Shown here piece by piece: positions 8,301 to 17,000 of a stretch of 28,538 bases of DNA. The notes beneath the pieces are model-generated. The model ran no database searches. It worked only from the letters and a program-made list of their open reading frames with translations, and was not told where the DNA came from. The stretch is from a virus. The position numbers and the translations under genes were made by a program. The DNA lies in the IMG/VR virus record IMGVR_UViG_3300021962_000495, positions 1 to 28,538 of that record. One strand, written 5' to 3'. The first letter of the stretch is position 1; each line of letters opens with the position of its first letter.

Positions 8301-11300
8301 TTTATATTGTAAGTTTTTGATGGAGAATTAAATGTACCTTCTTTATGATTTGATGATGCAAGTCTAAACTGAATAATTCTTTCATCATTAAAGTACCCTC
8401 TCACAGTTTCACCTGCAGAAAATACCCCACTAGATCCATAGTTTTCTAAGGTGGTGTCATTTGCAATCTCAATGAGTTTTGGTACAAAGTCAACATTACT
8501 ATGATTATCTAAAAACTGGTAGTGAGTTGAAAGTGGTTTTAGATTTCTTGCAAAAACTGAAACGTTTCTTGAGCGAATATATTTTTCGGCAGATGAAGAT
8601 ACGATAACATCTCTTGTTCTTGTATCTACTCTCGTCAATCGTCCGTGTCCTACGGTTCCACCATCGATGGATCTGGATGGCAGTCTGACAGTTCTTGTCC
8701 AAACATCGGACGATGGCGACAATTTAACCGTTCCATTATATTCTATTACATGGAAAGGATTGACATTTTCAACTCTGGTTGCAAGAGGTTGTTCAATCCA
8801 ACCGACAGAATCATATTTCAAAGTAATCGCTTTACCAGTCTTCTGAACATTAGCATCCAGTAAACTAAAGTTTGAATCTAAATCCAAACTATCTTCTGCT
8901 ATTTCTGTAGCAGGAAGAGGTCTCAATTGAAGTGAATTTGAAAAAATGCGTGGTCTTAACTCACCACTGATAACATCTGCTGTTGTTAAATCATTGTCTA
9001 AAAGTGTTTTGTCATTGAAGTCATCGACAAAGAATCCAGACTTAAATCTATTATTGCCATCAGCGTCTTCAATTCGAAGAGACTCTGTGTTTACTTCCAA
9101 TAGACTCAGAGAGGTAACTCTTTCAAGATTTTCTATTCTATCTTCAAGAGTTCCAATGTCTCTCATTGTATATCTTCTATTGTCAAATAATGTAATAGAA
9201 GCATTGCTGACATCATAAAGATATGGTGGAAGGTTAATGGTTGCCAATTCCATCAAATCAGTATCATTAACGACAGGTTCTTTTGGTCTTCTGGCAGAAA
9301 TTCCTCTACTCAGTATGAAATTGCCAAACTTATCGAGATATAACTTATCAATTCTTGGTAGATAAAAATCATATCCAACCAAAGAACTTTCACCTGGTTT
9401 CAATGTATATTTTGGTTCTGTTCCAAAGTTTCTAGAATCAAAATCAAAAGGAGACTTATCAGTTACAGTAAACTGTTGTACTCTTGGTCTAAAATCGAGA
9501 GTATCTGAAGCTCTAACCTTATTGACACCGATTGATGGAATGTCATTATCAAACCTATCGGCATCATAACTTAATACCGTAAATACATCACCATCATCAG
9601 AAGATGGTACAGTATAATGATCGAATACAACTAATAGTCTTCTGGATGGTTCTAAGTTGTTGTTTCTAACAAGTCTTGAGTAGTCATAATATTCATCTTT
9701 CTGTGCCTTATCCAGTACAAAACTATTTGTAATATTTTTATATTTTCCTAAGGTGATTGATTGAACAGATGATGTAATGTTAGATTCTTCAAAGACTACA
9801 TTTTCACCAACAGAGAATCTCAGTCTGTTCAAATAAACAATTCCCAAATTGTTTGATGGTACTGATGGAGAAGTTGAGGAGTTTAAGACTACTCTAGCAA
9901 TTGCCCCACTTGTCGATCCAACGATAGTTTCTCCAACAATCGCATCTGAATCAATATTTGATACTGATGAAAACTCAACTCTATCTAATACAGGATCAGC
10001 ACTATCAGTCGATTCATATACTGCAAGAACATTCGCTACGTCTGGATAGTTCAATGATATTTCTTTATCTTGAACTCTTAATCCATAATAATCATTAAAA
10101 GTCAGTCCATCAGAAACTGATGTGCTTGTTGCAGATCCCGACTGAGCATACTTGGAAAGATTTACAATTCTAATAGAACTTCTAGTGTATTCTTTAATCT
10201 TACTTCTAATACCATTTTTCTTAAGAGTGGTATTAACAACAACGCTACTTTCTGAAGTTTCTAAACCACTAATAGTTACAGTGTTGGTGGCAGAATCCAA
10301 TACAAATGAATCGGAAGTTACTGTTCCGATTCCACCACCAGTGTAGTGAATGGAATATCTTTCTTGATCGAAGGTTTCAAAGAATGCACTAGTAATTCCA
10401 GTGATAGCAGATAAATCAAATGTTAACTGCCCTGCACCATCGGTTGTTTCTCCAGTGATTTGTCTTGATATTGATAATTGAGAATCTGTGAAATTAACAG
10501 ATGAGATATTTCCTTCTGGAAGTTTTGCATAAAGGTATGCATTCTCATTATTTTTTAATTCTGGAACACCTAACTCTGCCTTGAACTTTCCACTTCCAAC
10601 GGTTCCAACAAAAACACCACTAACTGAAGCTGGGTTAGTAACTGTTAAAGAAGAAAGATCTGAAGATACTGCTGTTACTCTATTAAAGGTTTCATCACCA
10701 CTTCCATTCTGATATCTAACAATATCACCAACATTTACTCCAGAAAATAGTTTTCCTGGACTCGTAACTGTACTTCCACTAATATTAACTTCACTAATAC
10801 CATTTCCAAATTTTCTTCTTGCTAAAACTGTATCTGCAGAAAATGCTGGGAATCCTCCACCGGATGTTGCAGAAATGGATTTAATGTCTCTAATACCATT
10901 TGCAGTAAATTCAGTTACTGTCAATGAAGAATCAATTCCGTTAATAATGATTTGTTCATTAGAAACAAAAGTTCCAGAAGTTTGACTTAAATTTAAAGTG
11001 CTTCCAGATCCTGCCGCAACAGCATAACCACTAGCGCCACTACTCTTCCCTTGAATGAAGGATGATTTTGGAACTTCAGAAGAAGTGACGCTTCTATTAA
11101 ATGTTAAAGACGTGTATGTCTGAATATCGTAAAGATACAAATCCCACTGACTTGATGCATCTTCGTAAGCAGCATCCGTTAGATTAAAAGTATAGACTCT
11201 TGCAGATCCAATTCCGGATGGTGTATCGCCACTGAATTGATTGTTAAGAGTTATAATACCATTTTCTTGAAGTGCTCCAGAAACATTATTAACTCTCAGC

Positions 11301-12490
11301 AAATGTCCCATTTCAAAGGGAATATTTGAATTTGATACAGTCTCAGTAGCTCTTGGTTTTGAAACATCGAGAACTTGTGTTGATTGATTTTCAACATCAT
11401 AACCAGCAACGTATGCTTTTCCTGGAGATATTTGGATGCACATCAAATCATTCGATGGCTCATTACCACTATCAGTAGTTTCGTCGCTCAAATATAAACC
11501 ATCATTTCCAAGTCTATTATTTAAAGAATCAACAATTTTAATATCAAATGGTTCTACCGAATAATGTCCAGATTCTTCATAGGTTCTTTCTGCAATATAA
11601 TCTCTGATTACATTGTATACCGTTTTGTCCTGTACCTTTTTAATCTTTCCTGCATCAACTCTAAGCAGTTCAATAAAATCGGTATCGTTAAAATCTGTAA
11701 GTGGTTTTTTAGTTAATTTTAAAGATAACTTGAATCTATCAGCACCTGGTGCTGCATAGTTTGTAAAACCCTTTGCATTATCATACAGCGAATCATCATC
11801 TTTTGCATTAACAAGTCTTTCTTCTACTTTTAAACCTACTCTATACGATGGAGTATTGGTATAATAGTCTAAGATGAGAGTCTGCTTTGAAACATTAGCA
11901 AAGATTCCCCTGACAAAATATACACCCTCATCGATAGATACTGACGATCCTGTCGATGTCGCACCTTCAGAAATCAATGATGCAAACTCTGTGCCAGCAT
12001 TGATAGTTGTATTGCCATAAGTTACATTTTCGTTAGCGAATAATGCTTCTCCATCCTGGAATGTTTCTGTAGCGTAATCATTACCAGAATCGGAATATTT
12101 GACGTAAATTGTTAACTCATCTACAGAACTACTATCAGATGTAAGGGCAACATACTGTATTGATGCCGAAACTCCTGATAACTGTCCTGTGACTTTCTTA
12201 CCAATAAAACTTTTAATATAAAGTGAAACATCTACACCTAAACTGGTAGAATTTAGTTTTACTGCTGAAAATTGATTGTCAAAAGTAAGAGCTCCTGGCA
12301 GAACCATAGAGCCTTCTTTGAAAATATTTTTTCCAAAGAACTCAACTTGATTTTGGAATATTGATTGAAGAGTTGTTAATTCTCTAGCCTGAACTGGATA
12401 TCCTGGTTTAAACAGAACTTTATAAAAATCTTTATTGCGATCAAAATCGTCGTAATATGGGCTGATATTTAAATCTGTTTTTTGTGCCAT
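5372..12490 (-). CDS. Giant DUF4815-type baseplate/tail-fibre structural protein (2372 aa)
   Basis: A 2372-residue virion protein. The N-terminus is the DUF4815 type: MAQKTDLNISPYYDDFDRNK, then KVLFKPGYPVQARELTTLQS and FGKNIFKEGSMVLPGA, continuing to about residue 400 with VYFVRGIFANVSKQTLILDY and ISPGKAYVAGYDVENQSTQV. A short coiled coil, MRDIGTLEDRIENLERVTSL, lies near residues 1105-1130. A conserved central part near 1530-1700 has DPLAQSFVVGKDID, AYLTKLDLYFANKPSGNEPV and KQFAMGSLFKSQNGSTW. GsGYt-type repeats lie at about 1780-1900 and an IGDEIIEYT...RG module at about 1960-2030. The C-terminal 110 residues (AYRHQSADIRVLYSLIRDDS, ELFPGYDNL, FTGYRIKVVMAGTNQAYPPR) match a C-terminus I recall from many marine phage proteins. 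It occupies the place of T4 genes 9-12/wac, so it is probably the baseplate-to-fibre component. It starts 6 bases after gp8. Confidence 0.88.
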   Translation of the reverse strand: MAQKTDLNISPYYDDFDRNKDFYKVLFKPGYPVQARELTTLQSIFQNQVEFFGKNIFKEGSMVLPGALTFDNQFSAVKLNSTSLGVDVSLYIKSFIGKKVTGQLSGVSASIQYVALTSDSSSVDELTIYVKYSDSGNDYATETFQDGEALFANENVTYGNTTINAGTEFASLISEGATSTGSSVSIDEGVYFVRGIFANVSKQTLILDYYTNTPSYRVGLKVEERLVNAKDDDSLYDNAKGFTNYAAPGADRFKLSLKLTKKPLTDFNDTDFIELLRVDAGKIKKVQDKTVYNVIRDYIAERTYEESGHYSVEPFDIKIVDSLNNRLGNDGLYLSDETTDSGNEPSNDLMCIQISPGKAYVAGYDVENQSTQVLDVSKPRATETVSNSNIPFEMGHLLRVNNVSGALQENGIITLNNQFSGDTPSGIGSARVYTFNLTDAAYEDASSQWDLYLYDIQTYTSLTFNRSVTSSEVPKSSFIQGKSSGASGYAVAAGSGSTLNLSQTSGTFVSNEQIIINGIDSSLTVTEFTANGIRDIKSISATSGGGFPAFSADTVLARRKFGNGISEVNISGSTVTSPGKLFSGVNVGDIVRYQNGSGDETFNRVTAVSSDLSSLTVTNPASVSGVFVGTVGSGKFKAELGVPELKNNENAYLYAKLPEGNISSVNFTDSQLSISRQITGETTDGAGQLTFDLSAITGITSAFFETFDQERYSIHYTGGGIGTVTSDSFVLDSATNTVTISGLETSESSVVVNTTLKKNGIRSKIKEYTRSSIRIVNLSKYAQSGSATSTSVSDGLTFNDYYGLRVQDKEISLNYPDVANVLAVYESTDSADPVLDRVEFSSVSNIDSDAIVGETIVGSTSGAIARVVLNSSTSPSVPSNNLGIVYLNRLRFSVGENVVFEESNITSSVQSITLGKYKNITNSFVLDKAQKDEYYDYSRLVRNNNLEPSRRLLVVFDHYTVPSSDDGDVFTVLSYDADRFDNDIPSIGVNKVRASDTLDFRPRVQQFTVTDKSPFDFDSRNFGTEPKYTLKPGESSLVGYDFYLPRIDKLYLDKFGNFILSRGISARRPKEPVVNDTDLMELATINLPPYLYDVSNASITLFDNRRYTMRDIGTLEDRIENLERVTSLSLLEVNTESLRIEDADGNNRFKSGFFVDDFNDKTLLDNDLTTADVISGELRPRIFSNSLQLRPLPATEIAEDSLDLDSNFSLLDANVQKTGKAITLKYDSVGWIEQPLATRVENVNPFHVIEYNGTVKLSPSSDVWTRTVRLPSRSIDGGTVGHGRLTRVDTRTRDVIVSSSAEKYIRSRNVSVFARNLKPLSTHYQFLDNHSNVDFVPKLIEIANDTTLENYGSSGVFSAGETVRGYFNDERIIQFRLASSNHKEGTFNSPSKTYNINPYVKSENVPSAYSQSSKVLNVDLASLSQEAQGSFFGYILKGVKLVGQTSGAVAYVKDIRLITDNYGDLLGSFFIRDPNTFPAPDPRILTGKKTYTLSNSSSNQKPLPGSKLISSANTSYTANGTFQVRQTIRERVAVRYDPLAQSFVVGKDIDAPDLNGQNDDDNGAYLTKLDLYFANKPSGNEPVEIQIRTVELGVPTLNIVGEPKTLIPSDITTSTTGEIATTVTFDYPIFLAPGREYAVVLLAPTTDEYEVWIAKMGEKTANTQSLPNAESVIYSKQFAMGSLFKSQNGSTWTPAQDLDLKFKLYKAKFASTSGIAYFGNPPLDESNGYIQTLEDNALTATPKSLTLGITTITSGDPLLNILTVGRRIAGNNGTGGYGNIVSLGSSVTTLSITDGGANYTNQSDVPTTTVVGSGSGLRLDFTTTSGAISGTTITSRGNGYAVGDVVSIDNSDGSFTGRDSLLTITAIGGVDTLYLTNVQGEKGSGKSFQVGAGLSYYNTDSTIVGAASTTITDRTSEGTGAQSGNYLRVDHFNHGMYANNNKLTLNGIESDVAPTTLSSQLLSTETTTIQVADSSNFTTFEGLAVSATNKGYVKIGDEIIEYTAAASNQLTINSRGYGNTITQYHSANTVVMKYEFAGISLRRINGITHDISDTDIEANRYYIEIDRSSTYGLDRSADNSNGPELSFKSDLVGGGDKIKASENILYNEINPRFDVNAPGKLTSVSAVVRSTTGTSIDGSETSFERLNTVDIVTLNEVNSLSSARIVCSRVNELNQPVFNNVAGRRSFTAALTLNTEDENLSPIIYLDDSTVEFSCNNLNNPVTNYATDSSVKSFLNDTHTATYVSNVVNLAQPASSLKVLLTAYRHQSADIRVLYSLIRDDSAAVEQEFELFPGYDNLTSTGDGDFIVVDSANNSGRPDVRVPASEDNQFLEYEFTANNLGDFTGYRIKVVMAGTNQAYPPRIRDLRTIALK

Positions 12491-12496
12491 CTTTTT

Positions 12497-14035
12497 TTAG
12501 AATTCCAGAATGATTTTAACGTCTTCTTTTTGTCGAATGTTCCTTTCAATCAAGGGTCTATTGTTAATGTAAATAACATCGCCCGTCTTTTTATTTATCT
12601 CTGGATTGGCAAGTCCGCTTGAGAATGTAACCCCAAGATTAATTTGCTTATTATCTACCAAAACAGAACTATCACTGAAACTTGTATTGATGGAAGCCGA
12701 TCCACCAGCATCAAAACTGATGTTGTTGCTGCCAGAGAAACTTAGAACTTTTGAGACAGTTCCAACATCGTTAGCATCAGTTTGATCTACATCATTACTA
12801 AAATACAAAGATCTGTCTTGATAATATTTTAAAACTTTAGTATCAGAATCATATGATACTACATATCCCTGTGCAGTTCCGCCAGTCACTGATTGTGTTA
12901 TCCTGTCGCCAATAGTTGGAGTTCCTGTATAAGAATCTGCTAATTTAACTGCATATAACGAAGAGAATGTATTTTCAGTAAATACAGTCGTTGATGAAAA
13001 CTGTTGTGGATTCTTCAACAGTCCGATTTGACAAAACTTGGTGTCAATGGGGAAATCTTTGGTTGAATCATCAAACCTAGCATAAATCAATACTTTATCA
13101 GTTCCAAGTTCAGTATAAACATCATATCCATGTCCTCTGGATGGTGGAATGATGGGAATCAATTTTGCTGGGTTAGAAATAGTTCCTGTTCTTTTTAAAT
13201 CTACGATTCCATAAGTATATCCTTTTCCACCAGATACAATAGATGTTCCTGTAATAGTTCCACTACTATCAACGGTGATTGAAACTTCGCCACCAGAACC
13301 ATCTCCTAAGATGTCATAGGTTCCTGCACTATATCCTGTTCCGCCATCTTCAATATAAACTTTTTTAATTTGATTATCGTTTACTTCAGAATCTCCACCT
13401 TCTCTAATCGTCTGAATATCGGTGTTTGTTGAAGTTGCCCAATCATTAGGAACAACGACATACTCTGTAGAGTCAAATTTAATAATATCAGATGGAGATA
13501 CAGAGAACAAATACTTCCAAATATACCCATCACCACTAGAACCAGCAGATGATGGATCTACGTCAGTAAATGTTGGTTCATCTAGTGATCTTCCACCTGT
13601 TGGATTTGTTCCAGAAGAACCATTATCAATACAAATATAAACTCTATAATCACTATTAACTACGTAATAGTTTGCATCATAAAGTCTGGAGGTTTTGGAG
13701 ATTGGCGTTTGATTTAAAATACTATAATCATGTCTATACATATCATAGGCAGTATTGGATGTCCAATCAACTTTTCTTATAACTCTTCTAATATTTGCAC
13801 TAGTAATTTTTTTACCAAACAGAGAAGCATCTCTGTACTGAGAAATATATTGAAAGTTATCAATGGGGTTTGGTGTATTCGTATCCCAATTGGTAGTTCT
13901 ACCAAATCCAGGATTTGGAGAAGATGGGTTAGCAAATCCTAAGAAAGCATAATATGAATTATTAGTATCCGATACAGAATCTATAAAGTTACCAGCATTC
14001 AGTATTCTAAATTGATCTGTTACGACGGCTGCCAT
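12497..14035 (-). CDS. 8: Baseplate wedge subunit gp8-like, enlarged
   Basis: A 512-residue protein called gp8, a wedge component that binds gp7 and gp6 in T4. The N-terminal part has DQFRILNAGNFIDSVSDTNN, YYAFLGFANPSSPNPGFGRT and NIRRVIRKVDWTSNTAYDMY. It continues with YYVVNSDYRVYICIDNGSSG, DGYIWKYLFSVSPSDII and TEYVVVPNDW. T4 gp8 as I recall it has the parallel segments ITFGRSEPW, VIPRRDWG, VYRCLDV, GDGYVWEYLFEIPP and NEYIVVPWPEE. The C-terminus GDVIYINNRPLIERNIRQKE then DVKIILEF parallels T4's GEMIYMENRPPI...Q.EEINILFTF. T4 gp8 is 334 residues. The extra length includes GsGYt-type repeats at about residues 228-282 and a TIGDRITQSVTGGTAQGYVV module near 365-410. It is preceded by a perfect late promoter with a predicted leader of only about 12 bases and no Shine-Dalgarno. 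Confidence 0.9.
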   Translation of the reverse strand: MAAVVTDQFRILNAGNFIDSVSDTNNSYYAFLGFANPSSPNPGFGRTTNWDTNTPNPIDNFQYISQYRDASLFGKKITSANIRRVIRKVDWTSNTAYDMYRHDYSILNQTPISKTSRLYDANYYVVNSDYRVYICIDNGSSGTNPTGGRSLDEPTFTDVDPSSAGSSGDGYIWKYLFSVSPSDIIKFDSTEYVVVPNDWATSTNTDIQTIREGGDSEVNDNQIKKVYIEDGGTGYSAGTYDILGDGSGGEVSITVDSSGTITGTSIVSGGKGYTYGIVDLKRTGTISNPAKLIPIIPPSRGHGYDVYTELGTDKVLIYARFDDSTKDFPIDTKFCQIGLLKNPQQFSSTTVFTENTFSSLYAVKLADSYTGTPTIGDRITQSVTGGTAQGYVVSYDSDTKVLKYYQDRSLYFSNDVDQTDANDVGTVSKVLSFSGSNNISFDAGGSASINTSFSDSSVLVDNKQINLGVTFSSGLANPEINKKTGDVIYINNRPLIERNIRQKEDVKIILEF

Positions 14036-14052
14036 ATTGATAGTTTTTTAGA

Positions 14053-14060
14053 TATTTATA
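14053..14060 (-). promoter_or_regulatory. T4-type late promoter box
   Basis: Minus-strand TATAAATA, identical to the T4 late consensus, lies 17 bases upstream of the gp8 ATG and overlaps the last codons and stop of the giant gp7-like gene (stop at 14058-14056). With T4 spacing the transcript would start near 14047, leaving a leader of about 12 bases, AAAACTATCAAT, which has no Shine-Dalgarno sequence. A 14-base string, TATAAATATCTAAA, is shared exactly with the promoter at 5148-5155. Confidence 0.75.
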
Positions 14061-17000
14061 AGATAATTTTAGGAAGGGCTCCAGTATTTCTTATGCTGAC
14101 ATTTCTTCTTTGGATAGTTGGGTATGTAGAAAGACCTGCAACAACGTTGCCAGTAACACCAATTGATATTGGATTTGACGATCTTGTTAGTCCTCCACTA
14201 ATATTGGATAATCTGCCCCAGGAATATTTTCCAACAGGATTTGTTATACTACCAAATGTTTGAAGTCCAACTACCGAAGAATTAGAATCTACATTACATG
14301 TAATAATTCCAATAGTTCCAGAACTGCTCCAGGATACAATCTTATAAACATTATCTAAGAAGGTTGTTCCAATACCAACAATAGCGGCATCAGAATTATC
14401 AATTGATGTAACACCAGTACCAATTCTTGTGTCAAACACATAAACTGGATATCCAGTAGAAAGTCCCGTAAAGGAGGATGCATTAATAGTGAATTGGAGT
14501 GCTAATGGATTAGAACCAGTTCCAAAAGAGGTTGTAATGCCAGTTACAATTCCTGAGAAACCATCGACATTGACAAAATTGGATATGAGTTCAACAGAGT
14601 CTGTGGATACTGTTGAAATTCCATTAACAACAAGAGCTGCAAAATTTGTTGGTGGAGAAGAGGCTCCTTTATCACTTTCATAGTCAAATATTTCTGCATT
14701 ATCAACAAATATTTCATCGGATGTAGTTGAAAATCCACTGATAATTCTTGCTGTTGGGAAAACCAGAGATTCTATAGAATCTCTAGATTTATAAACATTT
14801 TCGCCATTTATTTTTTTATCTGTCTTCTGTTTTATCCATGCCAATGGTTTTACATTAGTTTCATCTATTCCAGGTCCACTGTAAGAATCGGTTTCAAACT
14901 TGTCAGAATAAGTTAAGTCAAAGATAGTTCTCTCATCTTGCGTTACTGTTCCGTTAATAGCATTATTTTTGAATACCTGAACATTATCGCCAACTTTCAA
15001 TGACTGATTGATTCCAGTAACCAAAGTACTATCACTTCCAGAAATTCCCCTATAGAAGAAGATTGCAATATTATCTTCAGATTTAGGTGCTGAAGTAAAT
15101 ATGAATGATGTACCGCCAGTAAACCTATAGGAAACGCCAGGTTCTTGAAGAATGCCATTAACAAAAATTAGAAGAAGATTTTCTAATTTTTGATTTGGTG
15201 AAAGTGATGTTGAAGGTTCAAAACTTAAGAGTTCACCATTGTAGAAAAGTGGGAATCTAACTCTTATTCCGTCCTGATAATTCCTTACAGAATCAATATA
15301 ATCCAATTGTCCAAATTCCCATGCTGCAAAGTTATCAGAATATGTGTCAAGAATGGTTATTTCAAAATCTGATAATGGTGCAGCCAGAGATTTATCAGTA
15401 ACAAGTCCAACAGGTTTAATAACGTCACCTCTTCTGAACGAATATCCATTCCGAGCAATCTTAAATTCGGTGACTTCAAAGAAGGTAGAACCAATACCCG
15501 AAGTGGATGGTCCAACTTTAACGTCTAATAGGAGTCCAATACCAGTCTCAGTTGTTGCACCAATTCCCAGTCTAGAAACACCGGTAACTGGAAGATTTTC
15601 GTATGAAGGATCTGAGACGAATATTTCTGGATTTGTGTATCCAGTTCCACCAGAACCAACACTAAATGTTAAAGTTCCTCCAACACCAATGGTTGCAGAA
15701 ATTGATGCCACATCACCAATGTGCCCATTTTCAAAAACACTAATTCCAATGGAAACCAGTCCATTATATCCAGAACCATTGAAGTCAGTTGTTCCAAGTC
15801 CTACAGATACAATTGAACCTCCAGCACCAACTACAGCAGTCACAGATGCTCCTACAAGAGGTGCAAATCCAGATCCTGGTGTCGAACCAAGGGAAACAAT
15901 AATTCCACCTCTTGGAGTCTCATTTTGATTTATATCAAATTCTGAAACAACATATTCTAAAGGATCAACATCTGGTTTTGTAAGTCCTGAGAATACTATT
16001 GTAGTAATGCCAGCAACAGTATTTTCGTTAATCTCATAATTATTGTTTCTGTTATTGTCTGTAGATGGTGTTTGGAAAATATTATTTACAAATACAATTC
16101 CACTTCCACCAGTTGAACCAAGTCCAGTAGTATTTGCTCCACCCACCAATAGTGTGAATGTCCTACCAATGCCAGTGAATTCATCAGAAATATCATCATA
16201 AATTTGATTTCCAGTATAATCACTTCTCAAGAATACTCTTCCGTTAAAATCGGAGGTTTCATAATCCAAGTTTAAGTCAGTCTTGTCAATTTGAGGATTT
16301 CCTCTTGGAGCATCTGTAAAGTAAATTTTATTTTCTACAATATTAAATGCTCCTTTATGAACTCTAACTGTTGTGGAATCGGTATGTGAGGTTGCAGATG
16401 TTCCAACAAAACCTCTCTTAACTAAGACAAGGTTTTCTGTCCCAACATTAGTAATAGGTCCAACATTGGTTGTTCCCAGTCCAACGTTAGTAACTTCCAT
16501 ATACTCATTGTCTATCTTTAATATATCTTTTGGAGATATTGAAGATATTCCACTTAAAGTAAATGTTGTCGATGTTGTGCTAATTTGTCCACCATTTCCA
16601 GACAATTGGTGTGTTATTTTTGTGGCAGCGATTGGATATTGAACCAAATTATCAATGGATATGATTGATTTGGAATTTCTCTTCGCCATAGCAAATCTAT
16701 GAGCGTTTCCTTCGCCAAATGTTACAAATGTCACTCCAATTCCATTCTGAGCATCGGTTTTACTAATGCCTACTTTAAATGTATCATTAGTTAGTTTAAT
16801 TGCATATACTGTTTGTGGAAGTTCATCAGTAGCACTATACTTCATGGCACTAGTACCAATGCCAACAAATGTTGAATTTGGAGTATAAATTAATTCCTCA
16901 CCAGTTCTAAAGAAGTGATTCTTAATTGAGAATATACCAGTTGTTGCAGCTAAGGAAACTGAATTTGGATTAAACACCTTAGCGAAAATTGGTGTTCCAT

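Noticed and set aside
15344-15928. Plus-strand open frame of 194 codons, the longest on that strand
   Set aside because: It is opposite the Gly/Ser/Thr-rich 3' part of the giant gene. Its Pro-rich composition is that of an antisense shadow and there is no promoter or Shine-Dalgarno.
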